Positions 1 through 9,855 are shown, counted from the first letter of the stretch. The stretch: 64,000 bases of DNA from Methylobacterium sp. W2 (GCF_020662345.1 NZ_VMOA01000001.1:218420-282419); one strand, 5' to 3'. Made by a program: numbers and translations. Notes: generated by a model from the sequence alone, not told the origin.

Positions 1-722
1 GCCTCGGTTCGCTGCCGGAGATCGCCGAGGCGGCCGAGAGGAACGGCCGTCAGCTCCATGACGTGCGCCACACCACCGAGACCTTCGACACCGGCAAGGG
101 CATCCGGCGGCCCGGACGCCGGCTCCTCAGCGTCGGCACCGATTGCTCCGTGGGGAAGAAATACACCGTCCTCGCCCTGGAGCGCGGCATGCGCGAGCGC
201 GGCCTCGACGCGGATTTCCGGGCCACCGGCCAGACCGGCGTGTTCATCTCCGGGCGCGGCGTCGCCATCGATGCGGTGGTGGCCGACTTCATCTCCGGTG
301 CCGTGGAATGGATCGCTCCCGCGGCGGACCCGGACCATTGGGACCTGATCGAGGGACAGGGCTCGCTCTACCACCCGTCTTTCGCGGGCGTCAGCCTCGG
401 CCTGCTCCACGGTGCCCAGGCCGATGCCTTCGTCGTCTGTCACGAGCCAAGCCGCACCGCCATGCGCGGCGTGACGCATCCGCTGCCCTCGATCCAGCAG
501 GTGATCGACCTCACGATCCAGCTCGGCAGCCTCACCAATCCCGGCATCTGCCCGGTGGGGATCGCCGTGAACACGCAGAAGCTCGGGGAGGACGAGGCCC
601 GCACCCTGCTCCAGGATCTGACCAAGGAGCATGGGTTGCCCGCCACCGATCCGGTCCGCTTCGGTGTCGACGGAATCATCGCCCGCCTGCTGGCGGAGTT
701 CCCCGCCGGGAGTGCGGCATGA
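1..722 (+). CDS. dgcN: DgcN-type D-glutamate N-acetyltransferase (DUF1611), 5' end outside window
   Basis: The reading frame is open from base 3, so the start lies upstream of the window; about 239 C-terminal residues are present. A P-loop-like motif GTDCSVGKK sits near the visible N-terminus and is followed by the conserved stretches GQTGVFISG and EGQGSLYHP of the DUF1611 C-terminal domain. Members paired with an enolase-superfamily racemase are named DgcN and are reported to N-acetylate D-glutamate as the first step of D-glutamate use. The stop overlaps the next start (ATGA), so the two genes are translationally coupled. The family call is firm from the sequence. The substrate is inferred from the pairing with the downstream gene. 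Confidence 0.82.
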   Translation, partial: LGSLPEIAEAAERNGRQLHDVRHTTETFDTGKGIRRPGRRLLSVGTDCSVGKKYTVLALERGMRERGLDADFRATGQTGVFISGRGVAIDAVVADFISGAVEWIAPAADPDHWDLIEGQGSLYHPSFAGVSLGLLHGAQADAFVVCHEPSRTAMRGVTHPLPSIQQVIDLTIQLGSLTNPGICPVGIAVNTQKLGEDEARTLLQDLTKEHGLPATDPVRFGVDGIIARLLAEFPAGSAA

Positions 723-1708
723 CCCGCCGCCTCACCGTCGCTGTCGAGCGCTTCCCCATCGCCGGAGCCTTCACCATCGCGCGGGGCAGCCGCACGGAAG
801 CGGTGGTGGTGCTCGCCACCATCACGGACGATGCCGACGGCCATCTGGGCCGGGGCGAATGCGTGCCCTATCCCCGCTACGGCGAATCCCCCGAGAGCGT
901 CTGCGCCTTGATCCTCGCACAGGCCGACGCGATCGCGGCGGGGGCCACCCGCACCAATCTGCTCGCGCTAATGAAGGCGGGAGCCGCGCGCAACGCTCTC
1001 GATTGCGCCCTCCTCGATCTGGAGGCCAAGCAGCGCGGCCGCCCGGCCTGGGAGATCGCGGGCCTGAGCCCGCCGCAGGTCGCCACCACCGCTTATACGC
1101 TGAGCCTCGGCACGCCGGAGAGCATGGAGGAGGCCGCGCGCGGCGCGGCGCACCGGCCCCTGCTCAAGGTCAAGCTCGGTGGCGAGGGGGATCCCGAGCG
1201 CATCGCCGCCGTGCGTCGCGGCGCGCCGGAGTCGCGCCTGATCGTCGATGCCAACGAGGCGTGGCGCGCGGAGACCATCGAGGCGAATCTGGCCGCCTGC
1301 GTCGCCGCGGGGGTCGGCCTCATCGAGCAACCTCTCCCGGCCGGCGAGGACGAGTTGCTCGCCCGTATCGCCCGGCCGATCCCGATCTGCGCCGATGAGA
1401 GCCTGCACGACCGGGCCGGGCTCGACGCGCTCTCCGACCGCTACGACGCCATCAACATCAAGCTCGACAAGGCCGGCGGCCTCACCGAGGCGGTGATGCT
1501 GGCGCACGAGGCCAAGGCGCGGGGCTTGTCGCTGATGATCGGCTGCATGGTCGGCACGTCGCTGGCCATGGCGCCTGCCATGCTGCTCGCCCACCACGCG
1601 GACTATGTCGATCTCGACGGCCCGCTGCTTCTAGCGCGGGACCGCGAGCCGGCCCTGCGCTTCGACGGCAGTCTGATCCATCCGCCGACGCCGGACCTGT
1701 GGGGATAG
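719..1708 (+). CDS. dgcA: DgcA-type N-acetyl-D-glutamate racemase / dipeptide epimerase (enolase superfamily)
   Basis: A 329-residue enolase-superfamily protein of the muconate lactonizing / dipeptide-epimerase branch. The barrel shows the usual order of active-site elements: the KVK lysine pair (LLKVKLGG), metal ligands in VDANEAW, IEQPLP and CADES, and the opposite-face lysine in NIKLDKAGG. Alone it could be called an L-Ala-D/L-Glu epimerase. Its 4-base overlap with a DUF1611 gene points to DgcA, which racemises N-acetyl-D-glutamate so that deacetylation can give L-glutamate. The ATG at 719 is preferred because it gives the normal family length and the coupled overlap. Cytoplasmic. The next gene (hisF) is 157 bases away and is probably transcribed separately. 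Confidence 0.82.
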   Translation: MTRRLTVAVERFPIAGAFTIARGSRTEAVVVLATITDDADGHLGRGECVPYPRYGESPESVCALILAQADAIAAGATRTNLLALMKAGAARNALDCALLDLEAKQRGRPAWEIAGLSPPQVATTAYTLSLGTPESMEEAARGAAHRPLLKVKLGGEGDPERIAAVRRGAPESRLIVDANEAWRAETIEANLAACVAAGVGLIEQPLPAGEDELLARIARPIPICADESLHDRAGLDALSDRYDAINIKLDKAGGLTEAVMLAHEAKARGLSLMIGCMVGTSLAMAPAMLLAHHADYVDLDGPLLLARDREPALRFDGSLIHPPTPDLWG

Positions 1709-1865
1709 GGTTGAGAATCCCCGACGCCCGGTTCGGGTTTCAAATTCCGGCGAACGACCCTGCAAAATGGTGCCGATCCCCGCCGTCGAGTTGACGGAAT
1801 GGTGCAGGGACGGGCATGGCCCGATGCGTGCGACCCGGTTCGGCCGCAAGCGTGACAGGTCCACC

Positions 1866-2642
1866 ATGTTGAAGACCCGTATCATCCCCTGCCTCGACGT
1901 GAAGGACGGGCGCGTCGTCAAGGGCGTCCAGTTCCTGGAACTGCGCGATGCCGGCGATCCGGTGGAGGCGGCCAAGGCCTATGACGCGGCCGGCGCCGAC
2001 GAACTCTGTTTCCTCGACATCACCGCGAGCCACGAGGCCCGCGGCACCCTGCTCGACGTGGTGAGCCGTACGGCCGAGGCCTGCTTCATGCCGCTCACCG
2101 TGGGCGGCGGCGTGCGCACGGTGGAGGACATCCGCACCCTGCTGCTCGCCGGGGCCGACAAGGTCTCGATCAATACGGCGGCGGTGAACGACCCTTCCTT
2201 CGTGGAGCGCGGCGCCCTCAAGTTCGGCAGCCAGTGCATCGTCGTCGCCATCGACGCCAAGCGGACCTCCGCGCCGGGCGAGCCGGATGCCTGGCAGATC
2301 TTCACCCATGGCGGGCGCAAGCCCACCGGGCTCGATGCCATCGACTTCGCCCGGACCGTGGCGGCGCGCGGCGCCGGTGAACTCCTCGTCACTTCCATGG
2401 ACCGGGACGGGATGCGCTCGGGCTACGACATCGCCCTGACGCGGGCGATCTCGGACGCGGTCTCGGTGCCGGTCATCGCCTCGGGTGGCGTCGGCGGCCT
2501 CGACGACCTCGTGGCAGGAGTGCGCGACGGCGGCGCCAGCGCGGTGCTGGCTGCCTCGATCTTCCATTTCGGCCAGCACACCATCGCCGAGGCCAAGGCG
2601 CATATGGCCAAGGCCGGCTTGCGCATGCGGCTCGACCCGTGA
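1866..2642 (+). CDS. hisF: Imidazole glycerol phosphate synthase cyclase subunit HisF
   Basis: A 258-residue (beta/alpha)8 barrel, the usual HisF length. It carries the two catalytic aspartates, D11 in PCLDVKDGR and D130 in VVAIDAKR, and the two half-barrel phosphate-binding glycine-rich segments (TVGGGVRT and ASGGVGG). HisF uses ammonia produced by HisH to close the imidazole ring and release AICAR in histidine synthesis. The ATG at 1866 is chosen because [12 protein letters not shown] matches the family N-terminus. hisH and hisA, often just upstream in alphaproteobacteria, are not here; dgcNA occupies that side. hisE follows after about 100 bases. The AICAR by-product feeds the PurH reaction encoded at 18 kb. 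Confidence 0.96.
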   Translation: MLKTRIIPCLDVKDGRVVKGVQFLELRDAGDPVEAAKAYDAAGADELCFLDITASHEARGTLLDVVSRTAEACFMPLTVGGGVRTVEDIRTLLLAGADKVSINTAAVNDPSFVERGALKFGSQCIVVAIDAKRTSAPGEPDAWQIFTHGGRKPTGLDAIDFARTVAARGAGELLVTSMDRDGMRSGYDIALTRAISDAVSVPVIASGGVGGLDDLVAGVRDGGASAVLAASIFHFGQHTIAEAKAHMAKAGLRMRLDP

Positions 2643-2743
2643 CGGGGCGCGGCGCCGAAGTCCGGCCCTTGCCCAATCTCCTCCCTTGCCGCAGGCTCGT
2701 CGCCGTAGCGTGCATCGTCCGGCCTGCCGAGAGCTAGGATCGC

Positions 2744-3067
2744 ATGACCGATTTCACCCTGAGCGACCTCGACGCCCTCATCGCCGACCGCGCCGCCGCG
2801 CCGCCGGACCAGTCCTACACGGCCAAGCTCCTGGCCGGCGGTCCGGCCAAGCCCGCCAAGAAGCTCGGCGAGGAAGCGGTCGAGGCCGCCATCGCCGCCG
2901 TGCAGGGCGATCGTGACGGGCTCGTGAGCGAGGCGGCGGACGTGCTCTACCACCTCCTCGTGCTGCTGCGTGCCGGCGGCGTCGGCCTGCCGGAGGTGAT
3001 GGCGGAACTGGAGCGCCGCACCGCCCAGAGCGGCATCGCCGAGAAAGCGGCCCGGAGGCACACGTGA
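2744..3067 (+). CDS. hisE: Phosphoribosyl-ATP pyrophosphatase HisE
   Basis: A 107-residue MazG-like all-alpha pyrophosphatase, typical of stand-alone HisE. The motif [14 protein letters not shown] and the later [13 protein letters not shown] carry the acidic metal ligands. It hydrolyses phosphoribosyl-ATP to phosphoribosyl-AMP, the second step of histidine synthesis. The start is the ATG at 2744. The stop TGA is embedded in the GTG start of coaA (GTGA), indicating coupled translation. The hisF-hisE-coaA order is common in this bacterial order. Confidence 0.94.
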   Translation: MTDFTLSDLDALIADRAAAPPDQSYTAKLLAGGPAKPAKKLGEEAVEAAIAAVQGDRDGLVSEAADVLYHLLVLLRAGGVGLPEVMAELERRTAQSGIAEKAARRHT

Positions 3068-4089
3068 CCGTCGAGCCGTCACGGCCCATCGCGATCGTGT
3101 CCGAGCGTGATCCCGCCCTCGGCCAGGATCCGGTGACGGGGATCGGCCCCGAGCGCCTGTCGCCTTATCGCCTGTTTTCCCGCGAGGAATGGGCGCAGTT
3201 GCGCGCCGATACCCCGTTGACGCTGACGGGGGACGACGTCACCCGCCTGCAATCGCTCAACGATCCCATCTCCATCGAGGAGGTGGTGGCGATCTATCTC
3301 CCGTTGTCGCGCCTGCTCTCCCTCTACGTCGCGGCGACGCAGGGGCTGTTCAAGGCGACGCAGCGCTTCCTGATCGCCGAGCGCGAGGCCAAGGTCCCCT
3401 ACATTATCGGGGTGGCCGGCTCGGTGGCGGTGGGCAAATCCACCACCGCCCGCGTCCTCAAGGCGCTGCTCGCCCGCTGGCCGAACACGCCGAAGGTCGA
3501 CCTCATCACCACGGACGGGTTCCTGCTGCCCAATGCCGAGCTGAAGCGCATGGGCGCCATGGAGCGCAAGGGCTTTCCCGAGAGCTACGACACCGCCGCC
3601 CTCCTGCGCTTTCTCACCGACATCAAGGCCGGCAAGAAGCGCGTGGCCGCGCCGCTGTATTCTCACCTCGTCTATGACGTGGTGGCGGGCGAGGAGCGGG
3701 TGGTGGAATCTCCCGACATTCTCATCGTCGAGGGCCTCAACGTGCTTCAGCCGGCGCGCCTGCCGCGCGACGGCACCGCGATCCCCTTCGTCTCCGACTT
3801 CTTCGATTTCTCGATCTATCTCGACGGGCACGAGGACGACCTGCACCGCTGGTACGTCAACCGCTTCCTGCGCCTGCGCCAGACCGCCTTCCGCGATCCG
3901 CTCTCGTATTTCCGCAAATACGCCGAGGTGACCGAGGCCGAAGCCCTCGAGATCGCCGACAACCTCTGGACCACGATCAACCTGCCGAACCTACGCGACA
4001 ACATCCTGCCGACGCGCCAGCGCGCGAGCCTGATCCTGGCCAAGGGCGCAAGCCATCGAATCGAGAGCGTGGCGCTGCGGCGGTTGTGA
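3064..4089 (+). CDS. coaA: Type I pantothenate kinase CoaA
   Basis: A 341-residue cytoplasmic kinase that phosphorylates pantothenate in the first committed step of coenzyme A synthesis. The Walker A motif [12 protein letters not shown] lies about residue 118, followed by TTDGFLLPN and the [11 protein letters not shown] segment typical of the prokaryotic type I family. It is about 25 residues longer than the E. coli enzyme because of an N-terminal extension. The GTG at 3064 overlaps the hisE stop. No in-frame ATG lies before the conserved [11 protein letters not shown] segment, so the GTG start is accepted. The downstream neighbour is convergent, only 15 bases away. Confidence 0.94.
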   Translation: MTVEPSRPIAIVSERDPALGQDPVTGIGPERLSPYRLFSREEWAQLRADTPLTLTGDDVTRLQSLNDPISIEEVVAIYLPLSRLLSLYVAATQGLFKATQRFLIAEREAKVPYIIGVAGSVAVGKSTTARVLKALLARWPNTPKVDLITTDGFLLPNAELKRMGAMERKGFPESYDTAALLRFLTDIKAGKKRVAAPLYSHLVYDVVAGEERVVESPDILIVEGLNVLQPARLPRDGTAIPFVSDFFDFSIYLDGHEDDLHRWYVNRFLRLRQTAFRDPLSYFRKYAEVTEAEALEIADNLWTTINLPNLRDNILPTRQRASLILAKGASHRIESVALRRL

Positions 4090-4104
4090 GCCGGAGCGTA
4101 TCCC

Positions 4105-4647
4105 TCACCCCAGCGGATACGCCGCCTCCACCACATACGGCCCGCCGCCCCGCGATTCGCGCGCCGAGAACAGGGCCACCCGCGTCGCGGTGAACCGCAG
4201 CGCCGGAAACAGGCCCATCTCGGCGAGATACTCCGCCACGTCCGGCGCGCTGGTGTCGCGCTTGGCGAGACGGGCCAGGGTCACGTGCGGCATGAACTTG
4301 CGTCGCTCGGGTTCGGCGCCGGCGGCGCGGGCGATGCGCTCATGCTCCTCCTGCAGGTCGAGGAGGTCGGGGCCGGCAGTCACGCCTGCGATGATCGCGC
4401 GAGGCTTGTCTCCGCCGAACGCGTCGAGTCCGGACAGCGTCACGTTGAGAGGCGGGCGCGGGCGCGCTTCGACGAGGCCGGCATGGAACGCCTCGGCCAC
4501 CTCGTCCTCCACGTCGCCGAGGAAGCGCAGGGTGATGTGGAGGTCGCCGCGCTCGATCCAGCGCGCGCCGCGCAGGCCGCATTGGTACCGCGACAGCGCC
4601 TCGGCGAGGTCGTCGGGACATTCCAGGGCGGTGAACAGGCGCGGCAT
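4105..4647 (-). CDS. thpR: RNA 2',3'-cyclic phosphodiesterase ThpR (2H superfamily)
   Basis: A 180-residue protein of the 2H phosphoesterase family, formerly called 2'-5' RNA ligase. Both catalytic HxTx motifs are present: HITL at residues 37-40 and HVTL at 121-124. The family opens 2',3'-cyclic phosphates on RNA ends to 2'-phosphates; the physiological RNA substrate is generally unknown. It lies 4 bases downstream of the TesA-like esterase gene on the same strand, so the two probably share a transcript. The ATG at 4647 gives the expected N-terminus MPRLFTALECP. Confidence 0.9.
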   Translation of the reverse strand: MPRLFTALECPDDLAEALSRYQCGLRGARWIERGDLHITLRFLGDVEDEVAEAFHAGLVEARPRPPLNVTLSGLDAFGGDKPRAIIAGVTAGPDLLDLQEEHERIARAAGAEPERRKFMPHVTLARLAKRDTSAPDVAEYLAEMGLFPALRFTATRVALFSARESRGGGPYVVEAAYPLG

Positions 4648-4651
4648 CGGT

Positions 4652-5320
4652 CTATTTCTGCCCCGCGCCGAGCCGGTCGAGGAAGGTCTCCACCGTGGGC
4701 AGGATGCCGGCGACGATGGTCTCGACGCCCTTCACGTTCGGGTGCAGCCCATCCTCCAGGTTGAAGCGCCGGTCGTTGAGGATGCCCTCCAGGAAGAACG
4801 GGTAGAAGACGAGGCCGTGTTGCCGGGCGAGATCGGGGTAGATCGCGTCGAACCGCGCCACGTAATCCGGCCCGAGATTGGTCGAGGCCTTCATGCCGGC
4901 GAGCAGGACCGGGATGTTGCGGGCCTTGAGCCGGGAGACGATGGTGTCGAGGGCCTTTCTCGTGACGGCTGGGTCGGTGCCGCGCAGCATGTCGTTGGCG
5001 CCGAGTTCGAGGATGACTCCGTCGGTCCCATCGGGGACCGACCAGTCGAGCCGGTCCAAGCCGCCGGTGCTGGTGTCGCCGGAGACGCCCGCATTGGCGA
5101 TCGACACGGCGCGGCCCTTGGCCTTCAGTTCGCGTTCCAGCACGGAGGGGAAGGCCGCGGCCGAGGGCAGGCGATACCCTGCGGTCAGGCTGTCGCCGAA
5201 GGCCACGAGGTTGAGGGGACGTGCCGCGGCATGGCCGATGCCCGTCCCCAATGCGGCAAAGAGTGCCATCACCAGCATCGCCCGGCGGGAATGCTGGCGT
5301 GGTGGGGCGAGACCAACCAT
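4652..5320 (-). CDS. tesA: TesA-like arylesterase / lysophospholipase (SGNH hydrolase), exported
   Basis: A 222-residue SGNH hydrolase. A basic N-terminus and hydrophobic core (AMLVMALFAALG) form a signal peptide ending near the AHA-like site at residue 31, so the mature enzyme should be periplasmic. Block I FGDSLTAGY carries the nucleophile S44, block III is GAND at 107-110, and block V DGLHPN holds D190 and H193. E. coli TesA has thioesterase, esterase and lysophospholipase activity. The ATG at 5320 is chosen because it gives a compact signal peptide. The gene is divergent from the ABC exporter genes, matching the tesA / ybbA-ybbP arrangement of enterobacteria. Substrate unknown. Confidence 0.9.
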   Translation of the reverse strand: MVGLAPPRQHSRRAMLVMALFAALGTGIGHAAARPLNLVAFGDSLTAGYRLPSAAAFPSVLERELKAKGRAVSIANAGVSGDTSTGGLDRLDWSVPDGTDGVILELGANDMLRGTDPAVTRKALDTIVSRLKARNIPVLLAGMKASTNLGPDYVARFDAIYPDLARQHGLVFYPFFLEGILNDRRFNLEDGLHPNVKGVETIVAGILPTVETFLDRLGAGQK

Positions 5321-5419
5321 ATCGACCTCGTCGTGTGACGTATGACACAGACCCATTCCCGCACAGCCTCGACCTATGGTGTTCATGACGATGGTCCAAC
5401 ACAGATCGGTCCTGCCGTG

Positions 5420-6115
5420 ATGCCCGGCAAGGTGGACGCTCCCGCGATCGCGCTGTCGCGGATCGATCTCAGCCTCGGCCGGGGCGCGGCGCGGGTCCAT
5501 GTCCTGCGTGGCATCTCCCTCGATGTGGCACGCGGCGAGGCGGTCGGCCTCGTCGGCCCCTCCGGCTCGGGCAAGTCGACCCTGCTGATGGTGATGGCGG
5601 GTCTGGAGCGCCCGGAATCCGGAGCGATCCATGTGGAGGGCACCGATCTCGGAGCGCTCGACGAGGATGCCCTCGCGCGGTTTCGCGGCCGGCGCATCGG
5701 CATCGTGTTCCAGGCTTTCCACCTCGTGCCGACGATGACGGCCCTGGAGAACGTCGCGCTGCCCCTCGAACTCGCCGACAAGCCGGGTGCGCACGAGCGG
5801 GCGCGGGCGGAATTGGAGGCGGTCGGCCTCGGCCACCGGCTGCACCACTACCCCGCTCAGCTCTCGGGCGGCGAGCAGCAGCGCGTCGCCATCGCCCGCG
5901 CCATCGCGCCGGACCCGGCAATCCTGGTGGCGGACGAACCCACCGGCAATCTCGACGAGGCCACGGGCCGGCAGATCGTGGACCTTCTCTTCGCCCTGAA
6001 GCGCGATCGCGGCGCGACCCTCGTCCTCGTCACCCACGATCCCGGCCTCGCTCGGCTCTGCGACCGCACCGTGCGCCTGCGCTCGGGACAGGTGGACGAG
6101 GCAGTGGCGGCGTGA
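5420..6115 (+). CDS. ABC transporter ATP-binding protein, YbbA/LolD-like
   Basis: A 231-residue ATPase of the MacB/LolD/YbbA class. It has Walker A GPSGSGKST, signature LSGGEQQR, Walker B ILVADEPTGNLDE and the H-loop VTHD. It should power the FtsX-type permease encoded 38 bases downstream. An in-frame ATG also exists at 5342, but it would leave only 21 bases to the divergent esterase. The ATG at 5420 gives the length of E. coli YbbA (228) and leaves about 99 bases for two promoters, so it is preferred. The substrate of YbbA-YbbP systems is not established; the neighbouring esterase suggests a lipid or thioester link. Confidence 0.9.
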   Translation: MPGKVDAPAIALSRIDLSLGRGAARVHVLRGISLDVARGEAVGLVGPSGSGKSTLLMVMAGLERPESGAIHVEGTDLGALDEDALARFRGRRIGIVFQAFHLVPTMTALENVALPLELADKPGAHERARAELEAVGLGHRLHHYPAQLSGGEQQRVAIARAIAPDPAILVADEPTGNLDEATGRQIVDLLFALKRDRGATLVLVTHDPGLARLCDRTVRLRSGQVDEAVAA

Positions 6116-6153
6116 TCCAGCTGAATCCTTGTGTTCGGCGGAAGGCCTGATCC

Positions 6154-8730
6154 ATGCACGGCACCCTCGCCAGGCCGGGCCCGACCCCGCGCCGCAGCCG
6201 CGTCCCGCTCACCCTGCGCCTCGCCTTCCGCGAGCTGCGCGCCGGGCTCGCCGGTTTTGCCGTGTTCCTCGCCTGCATCGCGCTGGGCGTCGCGGCCATT
6301 GCCGGGGTCGCCTCGATCTCGCGCTCGCTCACGGACGGTCTCGGCCGCGAGGGCAAGCGCATCCTCGGCGGCGATCTCACCTACAGCCTGATCAACCGCG
6401 AGGCGACGGTGAACGAGCGGGCCGCCCTCGACGCGCAGGGCAAGGTCTCTGTGGTCACGACCCTGCGGGCCATGGCTCTGGCCGGCGACAAGGGGGCGGC
6501 CCTGGTGGAACTCAAGGCCGTGGACGGCGCCTATCCCGCTGCCGGGGACCTCGTCACCGACCCGGCCTTGCCGCTTTCCGATCTGCTGGCGGAGAAGGAT
6601 GGGACGTTCGGCGCCGTCGCCGACCCGATCCTGCTCACGCGCCTCGACCTCAAAGTCGGCGACCGGATCGAGATCGCCGGCAAGCCGATCGCCATCCGGG
6701 CCACCCTGGTCTCCGAGCCGGACAAGATCGCCAACGGCATCGGCTTCGGCCCGCGCCTCCTCGTCTCGGCCGCGACGCTCCAGGCGACGGGGCTGATCCG
6801 CCCGGGCAGCCTCAACCGCTGGAGCTATCGTATCCAGGCGCCCGCCGCCGACGATGCGGAGCTGGAGCGGCGGGTCGCGACCGTCGCCAGGGCGGCGCCG
6901 GATGCCGGCTGGGAGATGCGCTCGCGCTCCAATGCCGATCCGCGTTTCGCCAAGAGCGTCGAGCGCTTCACCCAGTTCCTCACCCTGGTCGGTCTCACGG
7001 CGCTGATCGTCGGTGGAGTCGGTGTCGCCAATGCCGTCAATGCCTTCGTGGCGAGGAAGCGCGGGTCTATCGCCACCCTGAAGAGCGTCGGTGCGCCGGG
7101 GGGGCAGGTGGTTGCCATCTATCTCACGCAGGTGATGCTGGTGGCCGGGCTCGGCACTGTGATCGGACTCGCGATCGGGGCGGGCCTGCCCTTCCTCCTC
7201 GATGCCCTGTTCCACGATGCGCTGCCACTGCCGTTGAACCCGACCCTGGCACCGGCAGAGCTGCTGCTCGCCGCCGCCTACGGCCTGCTGACGGCGCTCG
7301 CCTTCGCCATCATTCCCCTGGGCCACGCCCATGACGTGCCGGTCTCCGGCCTGTTCCGGGATGTGGTCGATCCCGACACCCGCAAGACTCGGCTGCGCTA
7401 CCGGCTGATCCTCGTCGCGGCGCTCGCCGCCCTGGTGGCGCTGGCGCTGGCCACCGCCTTCGACCGCAGGGTGGCGCTGATGTTCATCGTGGCGGCCGGC
7501 CTTGCCTTCGGGCTTCTGCGCCTCGTCGCCCTCGGCCTCATGGCCGGGGCGCGGCGTCTGCCCCGGCCGCGTTCGGCAGCGCCCCGCATGGCTTTGGCCA
7601 ACCTCCACCGCCCCGGCGCGCTCACCCCCGCCATCGTCCTGTCGCTCGGTCTCGGCGTGACCCTGCTGGTGACGCTGAGCCTGATCGACGCCAATGTCCG
7701 GCGAACGCTGACGAGTTCGCTGCCGGCCCGTGCGCCGAACCTGTTCTTTCTCGACATCCCGGCGGCGGACGCGGACGGGTTCCATGCGGAACTCGGCAGG
7801 CTCGCGCCCGGCGCCAAGATCGAGCGCGTGCCGATGATGCGCGGGCGGATCGTGGCCATCAACGATACCCCCGCCGCCGCCATCAAGCCGCCGGAGGATG
7901 CCGCCTGGGTGCTCGATGGCGACCGCGGCATCACCTATTCCGACGATCTGCCGGAGGGCTCCAGCCTCGTCGACGGGGCGTGGTGGAGCGCCGAGGAAGG
8001 CGCGAAGCCGCTGGTGTCCTTCGATGCGGAGCTCGGGCGGGCGCTCAATCTGGGCGTCGGCGGCACCGTCACGGTCAACGTTCTGGGGCGGAATCTGACG
8101 GCCAAAGTCGCCAACCTGCGCAAGGTCGAATGGCGCAACCTCGGCATCAATTTCGTCATGGTCTTTTCGCCGGGTACGTTCCGGGGGGCGCCGCATTCGG
8201 ACCTCGCCACCCTGACCCTGGCGGGCGGGCCGGATGCCGGGACCGAGGCCCTGATCCTGCGCGACGTCGCCCGCGCCTTTCCGTCGGTGACCAGCGTGCG
8301 GGTGAAGGACGCCCTCGACACGGTCAACGATATCGTCGGCAAGCTGGTCCTGGCGATTCGCGCCGCCAGCGGAGTCGCGGTGGTGGCGAGCCTGTTCGTG
8401 CTCGCCGGCGCCATCGCGGCGGGGCACCGCGCCCGGCTATACGATGCCGTGGTGCTGAAGGTTCTGGGCGCCACGCGCGGGCGCCTGCTCCTGGCCTATA
8501 CGCTGGAATACGGTGCCCTGGGCATCGCCACCGCCCTGTTCGGGCTTCTCGCCGGCACGCTCGCGGGCTGGACCATCGTGACCCGCGTGATGAAGCTCGA
8601 CTTCGCCCTGGACCTGTCCGGTGCCTTGGTCGCATCCACCCTCGCGGTGGTCTTCGCGATCGTCCTCGGGCTCGCCGGGACGTGGCGTATTCTCGGTCAG
8701 AAACCGGCTCCCTACCTGCGCCAATTCTGA
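6154..8730 (+). CDS. ABC transporter permease, YbbP-like (FtsX/MacB superfamily)
   Basis: An 858-residue membrane protein with two FtsX-type modules: an N-terminal membrane helix, a large extracytoplasmic domain, three helices (around residues 275-400), two further helices (about 410-460), a second soluble domain and a final three-helix FtsX segment (about 730-850). The length is close to E. coli YbbP (804). It pairs with the ATPase gene 38 bases upstream to form an exporter or lipid-extracting machine of the inner membrane. The ATG at 6154 is accepted; the N-terminus is basic, then hydrophobic. The 300-base space behind it suggests the operon ends here, though I see no clear terminator. Confidence 0.88.
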   Translation: MHGTLARPGPTPRRSRVPLTLRLAFRELRAGLAGFAVFLACIALGVAAIAGVASISRSLTDGLGREGKRILGGDLTYSLINREATVNERAALDAQGKVSVVTTLRAMALAGDKGAALVELKAVDGAYPAAGDLVTDPALPLSDLLAEKDGTFGAVADPILLTRLDLKVGDRIEIAGKPIAIRATLVSEPDKIANGIGFGPRLLVSAATLQATGLIRPGSLNRWSYRIQAPAADDAELERRVATVARAAPDAGWEMRSRSNADPRFAKSVERFTQFLTLVGLTALIVGGVGVANAVNAFVARKRGSIATLKSVGAPGGQVVAIYLTQVMLVAGLGTVIGLAIGAGLPFLLDALFHDALPLPLNPTLAPAELLLAAAYGLLTALAFAIIPLGHAHDVPVSGLFRDVVDPDTRKTRLRYRLILVAALAALVALALATAFDRRVALMFIVAAGLAFGLLRLVALGLMAGARRLPRPRSAAPRMALANLHRPGALTPAIVLSLGLGVTLLVTLSLIDANVRRTLTSSLPARAPNLFFLDIPAADADGFHAELGRLAPGAKIERVPMMRGRIVAINDTPAAAIKPPEDAAWVLDGDRGITYSDDLPEGSSLVDGAWWSAEEGAKPLVSFDAELGRALNLGVGGTVTVNVLGRNLTAKVANLRKVEWRNLGINFVMVFSPGTFRGAPHSDLATLTLAGGPDAGTEALILRDVARAFPSVTSVRVKDALDTVNDIVGKLVLAIRAASGVAVVASLFVLAGAIAAGHRARLYDAVVLKVLGATRGRLLLAYTLEYGALGIATALFGLLAGTLAGWTIVTRVMKLDFALDLSGALVASTLAVVFAIVLGLAGTWRILGQKPAPYLRQF

Positions 8731-9031
8731 GGCCGGACGCTCGCCCGCCTCCCCATCGAGGGAGAAAGCGGACATCGAAGTCATGGTTTATGACCTGTCA
8801 CTATAGCTCTTGCGTGGCCGGTGGATGATGAACCAGATTTAATCCATTCCCATCCAAATAAAGATCGAGGTCAGAAGCTCCGATTCCAGAGCCACAAAGC
8901 TCGGCCGCCCCCTTGTGCGGAGCGGCATGACGGAACATATTTGGGCTCAAGGCGCGGTGACGTGCCAGAGGTCCTGTGCGTGAGCCTCGGTTCCAAATCA
9001 CACGCTGAGAGAGCTTCCAAGGGAATCTCCC
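8731..9031. other. Intergenic region before the Bax-inhibitor-1 gene
   Basis: About 300 bases without a convincing gene. The stretch from about 8825 to 8875 is poorer in G+C than its surroundings and may hold the promoter of the downstream gene; no clean -35/-10 pair can be assigned. A purine-rich AAGGGA just ahead of 9032 serves as the ribosome binding site. Confidence 0.4.
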
Positions 9032-9799
9032 ATGGCATTCGATAATAGCCCCTTCCGCTACGGCGCCCAGCCCCAGGGCTATGCCGGTTCCCAGGTCGAG
9101 GTCGACCAGGGCCTGCGCAGCTTCATGCTCGGCGTCTACAACAACATGGTCGTCGGCCTCGGGATCTCCGGCCTCGTGGCCCTTGGCCTGAACATGGCCG
9201 CCACCGCGCAGACCACGACGGGCAAGGTCGCGCTGACCCCGTTCGGCCAGATGCTCTACACCAGCCCGCTCAAGTGGGTTCTGATGCTGGCGCCCCTCGC
9301 GTTCATCTTCATCTTCACGATGCGGATGGACAAGATGTCGGCCTCCTCGGCACGCATGACCTTCTTCGCCTTCGCGGCGGTGATGGGCGCGTCGATGTCG
9401 ACCCTGCTGCTCGTGTTCACGGGTGCCAGCGTGGTCAGAGTCTTCTTCATCACGGCGGCCACGTTCGGCGGTCTCAGCCTCTATGGCTACACCACCAAGC
9501 GTAGCCTCTCGGGGATGGGCTCGTTCCTGATCATGGGCGTGATCGGCCTCTTCATCGCCTCGATCGTGAACATCTTCCTGGCCTCGAGCGCGCTTCAGTT
9601 CGCCATCTCGGTGCTCGGCGTCCTGATCTTCGCGGGCCTTACCGCCTACGACACGCAGAAGCTCAAGGAGATGTTCCTCTACAGCGGTGCCGATGCCGAA
9701 GGCGCGGCCAAGCTGTCGGTGAATGGCGCTTTGACCCTCTACCTGGACTTCATCAACATGTTCCAGTTCCTGCTCCAGCTCCTCGGCGATCGCCGCTAA
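9032..9799 (+). CDS. Bax inhibitor-1 / YccA family membrane protein
   Basis: A 255-residue protein with a short polar N-terminus and seven predicted membrane segments, the BI-1 (TMBIM) layout. The C-terminal part with AGLTAYDTQKLKEM and the closing LYLDFINMFQFLLQLLGDRR is characteristic. Bacterial members include the YetJ calcium-leak channel and YccA, which modulates FtsH. A role in inner-membrane ion or proteostasis control is plausible, but no specific substrate can be read from the sequence. It appears monocistronic, ending at a strong intrinsic terminator 25 bases downstream. Confidence 0.92.
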   Translation: MAFDNSPFRYGAQPQGYAGSQVEVDQGLRSFMLGVYNNMVVGLGISGLVALGLNMAATAQTTTGKVALTPFGQMLYTSPLKWVLMLAPLAFIFIFTMRMDKMSASSARMTFFAFAAVMGASMSTLLLVFTGASVVRVFFITAATFGGLSLYGYTTKRSLSGMGSFLIMGVIGLFIASIVNIFLASSALQFAISVLGVLIFAGLTAYDTQKLKEMFLYSGADAEGAAKLSVNGALTLYLDFINMFQFLLQLLGDRR

Positions 9800-9823
9800 G
9801 CGAGCCGCTGGAACGCGGATCGG

Positions 9824-9855
9824 AGGCCCCGGCGGAAACGCCGGGGCCTTTTTTT
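9824..9855 (+). terminator. Intrinsic terminator after the BI-1 gene
   Basis: A perfect 11-bp G+C-rich stem (AGGCCCCGGCG with its complement) closes a GAAA tetraloop and is followed by a run of seven T. It is a textbook Rho-independent terminator. Confidence 0.95.

Noticed and set aside
5857..8427. Very long minus-strand frame opposite the YbbA/YbbP genes
   Set aside because: Codon-shadow frame; the product is Arg/Gly/Asp-rich without recognisable domains, while the plus strand encodes clear ABC proteins.
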